64,000 nt of DNA from Frankia sp. QA3 (GTDB lineage: Bacteria > Actinomycetota > Actinomycetes > Frankiales > Frankiaceae): contig NZ_CM001489.1 in the NCBI RefSeq assembly GCF_000262465.1, positions 1,337,781 to 1,401,780 of the forward strand. Direction: 5' to 3'. The notes beneath the pieces are model-generated. The model ran no database searches. It was not told where the DNA came from and saw only the letters and a program-made list of their open reading frames with translations. The position numbers were made by a program, and so were the translations under genes. This document shows positions 1 through 7,719 of the stretch, piece after piece (positions within the stretch are counted from its first letter, which is position 1; each line of letters starts with the position of its first letter).

Positions 1-2
1 CG

Positions 3-80
3 CACGATGGTTATCTGGGTGAGGTTCTCATGCGCACGAAGGGAATGATCCGAACGGCGGTCGAGTCACCGGCGGCGTGA
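3..80 (+). CDS. Possible C-terminal end of a gene entering from the left
   Basis: An open frame runs from the left edge to a TGA at 78-80 and would encode about 25 residues ending in VESPAA. It is the only frame of the three that stays open across the first 50 bases, and it would be convergent with the thioesterase gene that follows. The stretch is too short to assign a family. It may equally be non-coding. Confidence 0.3.
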   Translation, partial: HDGYLGEVLMRTKGMIRTAVESPAA

Positions 81-127
81 CCCGCCCGGCGGTGGTGGGA
101 GTTTTCCGGCCCGCCACCGCAACAACC

Positions 128-682
128 TCAGCCCGCCGCGGTGAGCAGGCAGGTGCAGGTTCCGTGCGCCACGAGTCGGCCGTCCGCACTGGTGACCTGG
201 GCCTCGGCCGTCGCCGTCCGGCGCCCCACGTGAACGGTCCGTCCGACGCATTCCAGCGCCGCCGCGTCGAGATTCACCGACCGGACGAAATTAACCTTCA
301 GCTCCAGCGTCGTGTAAGACGTGTCGGCCGGCAGGCTCGTGTACACGGCGCTGCCCATCGCCGTGTCCATCAGCGTCGCGATGACGCCGCCGTGCACCGT
401 GAACATCGCGTTGGCGGCGGCCGGCGACGGTCGCAGCGTCCAGACGGTCCGCCCCACCTCGAGGGTCCGCATCCGAACGCCCAGCGAGTGGCCCACGCCG
501 ACCCCCTCCGCGAGGCCGTGTTCCAGCAGCGCGCGCAGATCGTCGATGCGCTTGGTGGCCTCGATGTGCTTGGTGATCTCGATGTGCTCGGTGGCCTCGA
601 TGTGCTTGGTGATCTCGATGTGCTCGGTGGCCTCGATGTGCTCGGTGGCCTCGGCCTGCGCGCTGATGCCGTCGTGTTCCAC
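128..682 (-). CDS. PaaI-like hotdog thioesterase with hexapeptide-repeat N terminus
   Basis: A 184-residue protein of the PaaI/YbgC-type hotdog superfamily, which hydrolyses acyl-CoA or aryl-CoA thioesters in the cytoplasm. The hotdog domain spans about residues 55-184 and carries the HGG signature (H97-G99) followed by a Leu-Met-Asp turn (D106) on the central helix. The GTG start is chosen because a GAGAGG box lies six bases upstream. Residues 12-47 are six near-identical hexapeptides (ATEHIE, ITKHIE, ATKRID) encoded by an 18-bp tandem repeat. This extension is not part of the family fold and is probably a charged helical segment. The gene is isolated, divergent from the lipid locus to the right. 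The substrate is unknown. Confidence 0.8.
   Translation of the reverse strand: MEHDGISAQAEATEHIEATEHIEITKHIEATEHIEITKHIEATKRIDDLRALLEHGLAEGVGVGHSLGVRMRTLEVGRTVWTLRPSPAAANAMFTVHGGVIATLMDTAMGSAVYTSLPADTSYTTLELKVNFVRSVNLDAAALECVGRTVHVGRRTATAEAQVTSADGRLVAHGTCTCLLTAAG
542..649 (-). repeat. 18-bp in-frame tandem repeat, six units
   Basis: Six 18-bp units encode residues 12-47 of the thioesterase. Units alternate between two variants (ATEHIE and ITKHIE), which suggests that the array grew by duplication of a 36-bp pair as well as single units. The reading frame is kept because the unit is a multiple of three. Confidence 0.9.
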
Positions 683-1212
683 GGCTGCACCTCTCTGTCG
701 AGTCGGTCGAGCCTGCCCCCGGCCGTCCCCTGGCCCGCACGAGGCAATAATCGACGCGCCGCGCCCGATGGGGACGGGTCGAATGTCCGGACACGATATC
801 CGCAGCGATGGACCCGTGTCGCCGGGTCACGGCCGGGGCGTGCCGACCGCGTGGCGAACAACGGCCGAACGGACGTCGACCCGGCGGGGCCGCCGGTCGG
901 AATAGCCGGTGAACCGCTATAACATGACCCCTCGTATTCCTCGTCATCGGGCACCCGTGGCCGATTCGGCGCGCTTATTGTCCCGGGCGATGGATCGATA
1001 GGAGAGGCATCTCTTTCGTTGACCCGCCGGCGCCGGATTGCCAGGCTTGCGAAGGCGCCATCGAGCCGGACCGAAGTCCGGTCGAAAGGCTCCGTCGCCA
1101 CCGTTGCGCCGGACCGGGAGTGTGCACGGTTTCGCCGCCTGTCGTTTCCCGCCCTCGCGCGGCCGCGTCCGGCGACCGCACCGGACACCTGCCCAGAACG
1201 GGAGAGCATCTG
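683..1212. promoter_or_regulatory. 530-bp divergent intergenic region
   Basis: No convincing gene lies here. The region separates the leftward thioesterase from the rightward lipid locus and must hold promoters for both. A TATAAC hexamer at about 920 is a plausible -10 element for rightward transcription, and the stretch 905-1015 is less GC-rich than its surroundings. An ORF extends upstream of the ligase from a GTG at 1120, but its composition is poor and a better start exists at 1213. Confidence 0.4.
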
Positions 1213-2880
1213 ATGCGAGGCACGACGCTGCCCGGCGCGCTCGACGAGGCGGCCGCGACCAGACCCGATGTCGCCGTGAGCTTCCCCAGCTCGTCCGAAC
1301 GGCTCACCATGGTCGAGCTTGCCGACGCGACGACCGCGCTCGCCCGGGCCCTGGTCGCCGCGGGGGTGGCACCCGGCGAGCGGGTCGGCGTGTTCAGCCG
1401 GAACAACGCCGACTTCGTGACCGCGGTCATCGGGGTGACCCGGGCCGGCGCCGCGGCCTGCCCGCTGCCGCTGCCGACCTCGGCGGGCGACCTCGCCGGC
1501 TACGCTGCCCGGATCGCGGCCGTGACGAGCGCGGCCGGCGTCGAGCGCGTGCTCGTCGGGGCGGGGGCGGACGGCGTCGCGCGGCGGCTCGGCCCGGTGC
1601 TGCCCGCACTGCGCTTCGACCGCATCGCCGAGCTCACCCGGACGGCCCGCGACGGCGTGGCACTGCCCGCCGTGACGCCGTCCGACATCGCCATCGTCCA
1701 GTTCACCTCGGGCAGCACCGCCGTGCCCAAGGGCGTCGTGCTGACCCACCGCAACGTCGTGCACGGCACCGCGGCGATCGTCGACGGCATCGGGCTGGCC
1801 GACGGCGATCACGGGGCCACCTGGCTGCCGCTCTACCACGACATGGGCCTGTTCGGCGCGCTCAGCGCGATCCTCGTCGGGGTGCCGATGACGATCTGGT
1901 CGCCCTCGACGTTCATCAAGGACCCGGCGTCCTGGCTGCGGTCGTTCGCCGCGCTCGGCTGCTCCATCCTCCCCTCGCCGAACTTCGGCTACGACGCCCT
2001 GCTCGCGGCGGTCGGACCGGACGAGGCCGCGGGCCTGGACCTGCGCCGCTGGCGGGTCGCGCTCAACGGCGCGGAACCGGTCAGTCCGATCACGGTGGAA
2101 CGCTTCGGCGCGCGCTTCGCCCCGGCCGGGTTCGTCCCCGAGGTGATGTTCCCCGTCTACGGGATGGCCGAGGCGACCCTCGCCGTGACGTTCCCGCCGC
2201 TGGGCCGCCCGCCGGTGACGACCTGGGTCGACCGCGACCGGCTCGCCCGCGACGGCGTAGCGGTGCCGGCGCCCGCGGGCGATGCCGGTTCCCGGGGCCT
2301 GGTCGGCCTCGGCCGCCCGGTGCGGGGGATGCGGCTGCGGGTCGTCGACGAGCAGCGCCGCAGCGTGCCCGACGGGACCGTCGGGGAGATCGAGATCTCC
2401 GGCGACGCGGTCACCGCCGGCTACCTGACGGCGGGCGGCGCGTCCGGTTCACCCGTCCCCGCCCCCGCCGCCCCCGCCCCCGCCGCGCAGTGGCTCGCGA
2501 CCGGCGATCTCGGCTTCCAGGTCGCCGGCGAGCTTCACGTGAGCGGACGGCGCAAGGAAATGATCATCATTCGGGGGGTCAACTACTACCCCGAGGACGC
2601 GGAGGCTCTCGTCCGCGACGCGCCGGGGGTGCACCGACGCCGGTGCGTGGCGGTCGCCGACGTCGACGACGCGGGCACCGAATCCATGACGGTGATCGCC
2701 GAGACCACCCTGGACGGCGCCGCAGACCGGGTGCGGCTGGCCGCCGATCTGCGGGTCGCCGTCGGATCCGCGCTCGGGCTGGCCGAGGTGTCGGTGCGCC
2801 TGGTCGCCCCCGACGCCCTCCCGCGGACCTCGAGCGGGAAGTTCCGCCGCGTCGAGGCCCGCGGCCTCGCCCGCCAGTGA
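1213..2880 (+). CDS. Fatty acyl-AMP ligase (FAAL-like adenylating enzyme)
   Basis: A 555-residue member of the ANL adenylate-forming superfamily, most like fatty acyl-AMP ligases, which activate free fatty acids with ATP and load them on an acyl carrier protein rather than on CoA. The phosphate-binding motif TSGSTAVPKG is at about residues 165-174, the FAAL-typical LPLYHDMGL at about 205-213, YGMAEAT near 316, and the C-terminal SSGK lysine is K543. The ATG at 1213 is preceded by a GGGAGAG box; the longer GTG ORF start at 1120 adds atypical sequence. It heads the operon and has an acyl carrier protein four genes downstream at 4260, its probable partner. FAAL rather than CoA ligase is inferred from motif resemblance, not proven. 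Confidence 0.85.
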   Translation: MRGTTLPGALDEAAATRPDVAVSFPSSSERLTMVELADATTALARALVAAGVAPGERVGVFSRNNADFVTAVIGVTRAGAAACPLPLPTSAGDLAGYAARIAAVTSAAGVERVLVGAGADGVARRLGPVLPALRFDRIAELTRTARDGVALPAVTPSDIAIVQFTSGSTAVPKGVVLTHRNVVHGTAAIVDGIGLADGDHGATWLPLYHDMGLFGALSAILVGVPMTIWSPSTFIKDPASWLRSFAALGCSILPSPNFGYDALLAAVGPDEAAGLDLRRWRVALNGAEPVSPITVERFGARFAPAGFVPEVMFPVYGMAEATLAVTFPPLGRPPVTTWVDRDRLARDGVAVPAPAGDAGSRGLVGLGRPVRGMRLRVVDEQRRSVPDGTVGEIEISGDAVTAGYLTAGGASGSPVPAPAAPAPAAQWLATGDLGFQVAGELHVSGRRKEMIIIRGVNYYPEDAEALVRDAPGVHRRRCVAVADVDDAGTESMTVIAETTLDGAADRVRLAADLRVAVGSALGLAEVSVRLVAPDALPRTSSGKFRRVEARGLARQ

Positions 2881-2909
2881 TCCCCGCCAGTGATCCCCGC
2901 CAGTGATCC
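2871..2909 (+). repeat. 13-bp perfect tandem repeat across the stop codon
   Basis: Three perfect copies of CCGCCAGTGATCC start in the last codons of the FAAL gene and continue past its TGA (2878-2880). Each copy repeats the stop codon. The Shine-Dalgarno box of the next gene (GGAGG, 2915-2919) follows immediately, so the array sets the gap between the two genes. Confidence 0.95.
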
Positions 2910-2929
2910 CCGACGGAGGTAGGCCCGAC

Positions 2930-3715
2930 ATGCACGGCTACGACGTCTTCCGCCACTACGAGCAGAAGCGCTGGACCCTCGCCGATCTGCCGTTCGACGA
3001 CATCGACCGCGACCGCGTGCGGCCCGAGTACGTCACGATGGTCAAGAGCTCCGTGATGGGGGAGGCCAACTCGATCGCCGCCCAGCACGGCTTCCTCAAC
3101 GAGTTCGACGACTACGACTTCTCGACCTTCGTCGCCGTCTGGGGCTACGAGGAGCTGCAGCACCACTTCGCGTTCCGGACCTGGCTGGACGCGGTCGGCG
3201 TGGAGATGCCCACCGCGCCCGTCGAGGCGATGCGCGAGCCGTACGCCCCCGGCACCACGCCGAGCGCGACGCTCGCCACGAACATCATCTCCGAGCTGAC
3301 GGTGAACCACGTCTACCGCTCCGTGGCAGCCTGGGTCGACGAGCCGGTCCTGCGCTCGCTGATGCTGCGCGCCAGCCGGGACGAGGCCGGCCACGCCCGC
3401 GAGTTCCTGCACTACGCGCGCCGGCGCCTGGAGGCGCACCCCGACGAGCTGCCCTCGGTGCTGGAGACGCTGTACGTGTACACCTCGGAGTCGAGGATCA
3501 AGCATCCGGTCGGGGTGTTCAAGAGCGGGCTGGCCGAGGTCGCCAACCACGAGACCATCGACACCGCGTTCGACATGTTCCTCGCGGGCATCGCCACCGA
3601 GGGCGAGCTCGACCGGCTCCAGGACAACATCCGCCGGGCCTTCGCCGCGCTCACCGGGCTGGACCTGAGCACCAACGGCCGCGTCCGCCGGCGTCTCGCC
3701 GAGGCGCTGGCGTGA
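2930..3715 (+). CDS. Soluble ferritin-like diiron protein, acyl-ACP desaturase type
   Basis: A 261-residue, all-helical ferritin-like protein with the spaced carboxylate and histidine ligands of the stearoyl-ACP desaturase family: E45, the EExxH motif E74-E75-H78, E122, and D151-E152-H155. Such enzymes use a diiron centre and oxygen to desaturate or hydroxylate acyl chains bound to ACP; related proteins oxidise other carrier-bound substrates. The ATG at 2930 has a GGAGG box eleven bases upstream and is preferred to a GTG at 2903 that lies inside the tandem repeat. It sits between the FAAL and a carrier protein and overlaps the next gene by four bases (GTGA). The actual oxidation is unknown; desaturase, hydroxylase or N-oxygenase are all possible. 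Confidence 0.75.
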   Translation: MHGYDVFRHYEQKRWTLADLPFDDIDRDRVRPEYVTMVKSSVMGEANSIAAQHGFLNEFDDYDFSTFVAVWGYEELQHHFAFRTWLDAVGVEMPTAPVEAMREPYAPGTTPSATLATNIISELTVNHVYRSVAAWVDEPVLRSLMLRASRDEAGHAREFLHYARRRLEAHPDELPSVLETLYVYTSESRIKHPVGVFKSGLAEVANHETIDTAFDMFLAGIATEGELDRLQDNIRRAFAALTGLDLSTNGRVRRRLAEALA

Positions 3716-4263
3716 GCGCCCCGGAGCTGCCCTGGGCGGTCCTGGCGGACTACCGCTGCTTCGGCTGCTCGCCGCACAACCCGCACGGGATCGGGCTCGA
3801 GTTCGACGAGCACCCCGAGGGCCTGCAGACCACCTTCGACCTCGGCCGCAGCTACGAGTCGTACCCGGGGGTCGTCCACGGCGGGCTGCTCGGCGTCGTC
3901 TGCGACGAGACGATGGGCAACCTCATCGTCGTGCGCACCGGGCTGGTGGCCTTCACCGTCAGCATGCGGATGCGCTACCTCACCCCGGTCGCCACCGGGC
4001 GCAGCTACACGTGCCTGGCCCGCCTCGGCGCCGGCGCGGACGCCGGCTCGCCCCTGATCAGCGCGACCGCGGAGATCATCGATGCCGACGGCGTCGGAGT
4101 CGTGACCGCGTCCGCGACCTACCGCAACGTCCCCTTCGGCACCGCCCGGGAACGCATCGCCCTGACCAGTCCCGAGGCCGACCGACTCCACCAGGCGCTG
4201 TCCACCACTCCGGCGCTGTCCACCACCGCGGACGGCCCCGCCACAGTTGAGGAGACCCTGTGA
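3712..4263 (+). CDS. Hotdog-fold thioesterase (PaaI-like)
   Basis: A 183-residue hotdog protein with the family hallmark V-V-H-G-G (about residues 60-65) followed by a helix ending in CDETMGN. Near the N terminus a cluster CFGCSPHNPHG (about residues 16-26) matches a motif common in hotdog proteins of acyl-CoA/ACP metabolism. It starts at a GTG that overlaps the stop of the diiron gene by GTGA and ends in a second GTGA overlap with the carrier protein, so the three genes are translationally coupled. A role in releasing or editing acyl groups on the adjacent ACP is inferred. Residues 165-183 are a low-complexity tail with a short STTPAL duplication. Confidence 0.75.
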   Translation: MSAPELPWAVLADYRCFGCSPHNPHGIGLEFDEHPEGLQTTFDLGRSYESYPGVVHGGLLGVVCDETMGNLIVVRTGLVAFTVSMRMRYLTPVATGRSYTCLARLGAGADAGSPLISATAEIIDADGVGVVTASATYRNVPFGTARERIALTSPEADRLHQALSTTPALSTTADGPATVEETL

Positions 4264-4520
4264 CCACCGCCGCCGACGGCATCCTCCGGCAGATCACCGA
4301 GATCGTCGCCCGGGAGCTCGCCGTGCCCGCCGAGTCCCTCGCCGCCGACACCGACCTGCGCGCCGTCGAGGGCGCCGACTCCGTCCGGCTGCTGCGGGTC
4401 GTCGCCAAGGTCGAGCAGACCTGGGACGTCGAGCTCGACGACTCCGACGTCTTCACCGTCTCCTCCGTCGCGGAGCTGGCCGCGGTCGTCCGCGAGGCGT
4501 TGCAGGTGAAGGCGGCATGA
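4260..4520 (+). CDS. Free-standing acyl carrier protein
   Basis: An 86-residue acidic protein with the four-helix carrier-protein pattern. The phosphopantetheine attachment serine is S41 in the motif GADSVRLL at the start of helix 2. It is probably the acceptor for the acyl-adenylate made by the FAAL at 1213 and the carrier on which the two diiron enzymes, the methyltransferase and the P450 act. It overlaps the upstream gene by GTGA and the downstream gene by ATGA. It is separate from the ACP domain inside the megasynthase at 12591, so this locus has two carrier systems. Confidence 0.9.
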   Translation: MTTAADGILRQITEIVARELAVPAESLAADTDLRAVEGADSVRLLRVVAKVEQTWDVELDDSDVFTVSSVAELAAVVREALQVKAA

Positions 4521-5365
4521 CCACCGTCACGGACCCGCGGGCGGGCGAGACCAACCAGCACTACGACCTCGATCCGGAGATCTTCGGGCTGTTCCTCGAC
4601 CCGCTGCGCAAGTACTCCTCCGGGCTCTACCGGCGCCCCGGCCTCACCCTCGCCGAGGCGCAGGTCGCCAAGCTGCACTTCGTCGCCGACCGGCTCCGGC
4701 TGGCCCCCGGGCAGCGGCTGCTCGACGTCGGCTGCGGCTGGGGGTCGCTGATCCTGTTCATGGCGCGGGAGTACCGCGCCGAGGTGACCGGGGTCAGCCC
4801 GGCCGGGCGCCAGCACGAGTTCATCGCCGGGAGGGCCGCCGAGCTGGGCCTGACCGATCTCGTCTCCACCCGCGTCGGCAGGTTCGAAGACGTCGAGCTC
4901 CCGGTGCGCTCGTTCGACGCGGTCACCATGCTCGGGTCGATCGTCCACATGCCCGACGTCGACCTGGCGGTGCGCCGCGCCCGGAGCATGCTGCGCCGCG
5001 GCGGCCACTTCTACGTGTCGGAGAGCTGCTTTCGCAACGCCGCGGCGCGCGAGGAGTTCGACCGCCGCGCCGGCACCGAGTTCGTGCGCAACTCGATCTT
5101 CGGCTGGGGTGACATGCGGCCGCTGTCGGAGCTGGTGCGCGCGGTCGAGGACGCCGGCTTCTCGGTGACGAGCGTCGACGACCTCACCGACGACTACCGC
5201 CGCACGATCGACGACTGGCTGGCACGCGTCGCCGCCGGCGCGGCCGCCATCGACGAGCTGCGCCCGGGCACGTCGGCGGAGCTCACCCGCTACCTGGAGG
5301 TCGCCAACGCCGGGTGGGGCTTCACGACCAAGCACTACGCGCTGGTCTGCCGCAACGCCCGCTGA
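4517..5365 (+). CDS. SAM-dependent methyltransferase, cyclopropane-fatty-acid-synthase family
   Basis: A 282-residue class I methyltransferase. The SAM-binding motif LLDVGCGWGSL is at residues 68-78 and the region before it (NQHYDLDPEIFGLFL, residues 13-27) resembles the N-terminal helix of CFA and mycolic-acid methyl transferases, which add a methylene or methyl group across cis double bonds of lipid chains. Placement directly after an ACP and between two desaturase-type genes suggests that it modifies an unsaturated acyl-ACP. The ATG overlaps the ACP stop by ATGA. Length is close to mycolic-acid methyltransferases and shorter than E. coli Cfa. A different small-molecule acceptor cannot be excluded. 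Confidence 0.75.
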   Translation: MTTVTDPRAGETNQHYDLDPEIFGLFLDPLRKYSSGLYRRPGLTLAEAQVAKLHFVADRLRLAPGQRLLDVGCGWGSLILFMAREYRAEVTGVSPAGRQHEFIAGRAAELGLTDLVSTRVGRFEDVELPVRSFDAVTMLGSIVHMPDVDLAVRRARSMLRRGGHFYVSESCFRNAAAREEFDRRAGTEFVRNSIFGWGDMRPLSELVRAVEDAGFSVTSVDDLTDDYRRTIDDWLARVAAGAAAIDELRPGTSAELTRYLEVANAGWGFTTKHYALVCRNAR

Positions 5366-5402
5366 CCGGCGCCCGCGCGCCGCCGCCCGTCCCGGAGGAC
5401 AG

Positions 5403-6389
5403 ATGACAACCACGACCGGTCCGCACCCGACGACCCCCGCGCAACCCCGCGAACCCGTGGCCGGGGGGCGGGGAGAGATCCCGGCCCGGTCGGTCGGACT
5501 GCCCGCCGAGGACCTCGACCGGGCGGTCACCGCCTTCATGACCGCCTCCCCGGTGACCCGCCGGTGGGACGTCGAGACCGGCTTCGACTGGGCGGCGGCC
5601 GACGCCGACCGGCTCACCGAGGGCCAGCGTTCCGCCGTCCGGTTCATCACGTTCATCGAGGATCACCTGCCGGGCTACTTCGCCCTCTACGGCAGCCGGT
5701 TCCCGCTCGACGGCGACGTCGACGTCGAGACGTTCCTGCTCAACCGCGAGATCTACCACTTCACGGTGCGCTGGGCGCAGGAGGAGGACAGCCACGCCCG
5801 CGCCCTGTTCCGCTACCAGGTGGAGTCGGGCATCGCGCAACCGGCGGCGCTGCGCCGCGAACTCGCCGAGGAGGGGCGCAAGCAGTTCGCGCTGCCGCAC
5901 GAGCACCCGGCCGCGCTGTTCGCCTACACGCTCGTGCAGGAGAAGGCGACCCAGATCTACTACCAGAACCTGCGGGCCGTCGTCGGCGACCCGGTGCTCG
6001 CCGAGGTCCTGGGCCGGCTCAGCCGCGACGAGGCCCGCCACTTCACCTTCATGGCCGACATGGTCGACCTCTACCTGCGCCGGTACGGCGACGCCGTCGT
6101 CGAGCCGATCCGCGACGCCGTGGCGCAGTTCCGGATGCCGCTGGCCGACACGCTGCGCGGCTACTGGCGCTGGGCGCTGCGGATCGCCGACACCGCCCAC
6201 TACGACCACACCGAGGCCTACGAGCATCTCGTCCGGGTCGTGCGCCGCGCGGTGGACGCGCCGTCCGACCGCGTCGACGAACTGGCCAGGTTCGTGCGCG
6301 CCTGCCGCGCGACGGACCCGGCCCCCACTCCGGTCGCCCCCCATTCCAGGAGCCAACCGTGGACCTCACCGTCGACCAGGCGGCCCTGA
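5403..6389 (+). CDS. Second diiron acyl-ACP desaturase-like protein
   Basis: A 328-residue protein of the plant-type stearoyl-ACP desaturase family. Diiron ligands can be read in order: E86 (FIEDH), E127/E128 and H131 (QEEDSH), E180 (VQEK), and D209-E210-H213 (SRDEARH). It should use reduced ferredoxin and oxygen to introduce a double bond in an ACP-bound chain. A GGAGGA box lies just upstream of the ATG. The first 35 residues are Pro/Thr-rich and not conserved in the fold. The 3' end overlaps the P450 gene by 31 bp in another frame, so the last ten residues may be a read-through tail. It is only distantly similar to the diiron protein at 2930, so the pair is not a recent duplication. Confidence 0.8.
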   Translation: MTTTTGPHPTTPAQPREPVAGGRGEIPARSVGLPAEDLDRAVTAFMTASPVTRRWDVETGFDWAAADADRLTEGQRSAVRFITFIEDHLPGYFALYGSRFPLDGDVDVETFLLNREIYHFTVRWAQEEDSHARALFRYQVESGIAQPAALRRELAEEGRKQFALPHEHPAALFAYTLVQEKATQIYYQNLRAVVGDPVLAEVLGRLSRDEARHFTFMADMVDLYLRRYGDAVVEPIRDAVAQFRMPLADTLRGYWRWALRIADTAHYDHTEAYEHLVRVVRRAVDAPSDRVDELARFVRACRATDPAPTPVAPHSRSQPWTSPSTRRP

Positions 6390-7573
6390 ACATCTTCGAC
6401 CCCGCCTGGCATCACGACACCTTCCCCAACTACCAGGTTCTGCGCGAGGCCGGTCCGTTCGCGCCCGGCCCGCTGGGCCTGCGCCTGGTGACCCGCTACC
6501 GGGAGGTCGACACGATCCTGCAGGACTCGGCGTGGAGCCATGCCGAGGAAGGCACGATCATGCATCCCGACAGCGACGGATCGGACCTGCCGACGTCGTT
6601 TCTGTGGATGGAGCCCCCGGATCACACCCGGATCCGCCGGCTGGTCGGCAAGGCGTTCAGCGCGCGGCGGATCGAGGGGCTGCGCGCGCGGGTCACCGAG
6701 GTCGCGGGCGGGCTCGTCGACGCGGCGATCGCCGCGGGCGAGGTCGATCTGGTCGAGGCGATCGCCTACCCGCTGCCGCTGACGATGATCGCCGAGCTGA
6801 TGGGCGTGCCGGCGTCCGACCACGCGGCGGTGCGGTCGATGTCCTTCGGACTCGCCCGCGGCCTGGACCCCGACATCCTGCTGTCCCAGGCCGAGATCGA
6901 CCACCGGCGCAGCTCGGCCGCGGCGTTCCGGGAGTACTTCACCGATCTCGTCGCCCGCCGGCGCGCCGACCCGGCCGACGACCTCGTCAGCGCGCTGGCC
7001 CTGGCGGAGGCCGAGGGCGATCGGCTGACGAACGACGAGATGCTCGCGACCCTGGTGGTGCTGCTCGTCGCCGGGCACGAGACGACCGTCAGCCTGATCT
7101 CCAGCACGTTCCTGATGCTGATGCGCAACCCCGACCAGTACGCGGCGCTGCAGGCGAACCCGGACCTGGCTTCGCCGGCCGTGGACGAGCTGATGCGCTA
7201 CTGCACCCCCTCGCACCTCACGACCCGGGTCGCCACCCGCGACGTCGAGGTGCACGGCGAGCCGTTCGCCGCGGGCGACGGGGTGATCATCCTGCTCGCG
7301 TCGGCGAACCGCGACGCCGATCTCTACGCCGACCCCGAGCGGCTCGACCTCACCCGGTACGCGGGCAGCGGCGCAGTGCCCCGCCATCTCGCCTTCGGCC
7401 GAGGGCATCACTACTGCATCGGCGCGCCGATGGTGCGCCTGGAGATGGAACTGCTGCTGCGGACGTTGGCGAGACGCGCGCCCCGCCTGACGCCGCTGGT
7501 CGACCCCCCGCCCTACCGTCCCAACCTCGTCGTGCGTGGGATCGCCGAACTCCCGGTCCGGATCGTCGGCTGA
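6359..7573 (+). CDS. Cytochrome P450 monooxygenase
   Basis: A 404-residue soluble bacterial P450. The oxygen-activating I-helix AGHETT is at about residues 239-244, the K-helix ExxR reads ELMR at about 278, and the heme ligand is C353 in the motif FGRGHHYCIG. The GTG start at 6359 has an AGGAG box eight bases upstream that lies inside the 3' end of the diiron gene. It closes the front operon, so hydroxylation or epoxidation of the ACP-bound or released lipid is a reasonable inference. No ferredoxin gene is next to it; the reductase with a fused [2Fe-2S] domain at 36502 is the only candidate electron donor in view. Confidence 0.9.
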   Translation: MDLTVDQAALNIFDPAWHHDTFPNYQVLREAGPFAPGPLGLRLVTRYREVDTILQDSAWSHAEEGTIMHPDSDGSDLPTSFLWMEPPDHTRIRRLVGKAFSARRIEGLRARVTEVAGGLVDAAIAAGEVDLVEAIAYPLPLTMIAELMGVPASDHAAVRSMSFGLARGLDPDILLSQAEIDHRRSSAAAFREYFTDLVARRRADPADDLVSALALAEAEGDRLTNDEMLATLVVLLVAGHETTVSLISSTFLMLMRNPDQYAALQANPDLASPAVDELMRYCTPSHLTTRVATRDVEVHGEPFAAGDGVIILLASANRDADLYADPERLDLTRYAGSGAVPRHLAFGRGHHYCIGAPMVRLEMELLLRTLARRAPRLTPLVDPPPYRPNLVVRGIAELPVRIVG

Positions 7574-7719
7574 CCTCCGGCGCCGGCCGGCCGGGTGTGG
7601 CGGGACTCACGCCCCCGGCAGGCGTCCGACACTCCGGTGACTCGTGGCGGGAAGACGCGGTTCACCAGGGGTTATCTGACACCGTTAGGCTTGCGCTCGA
7701 CGCCCCTGTGGAGGTGGCA

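Noticed and set aside
1120-1212. Upstream extension of the FAAL gene from the GTG at 1120
   Set aside because: The added residues are Arg/Pro-rich and unlike the start of other ligases, while the ATG at 1213 has a good ribosome site and begins at the domain edge.
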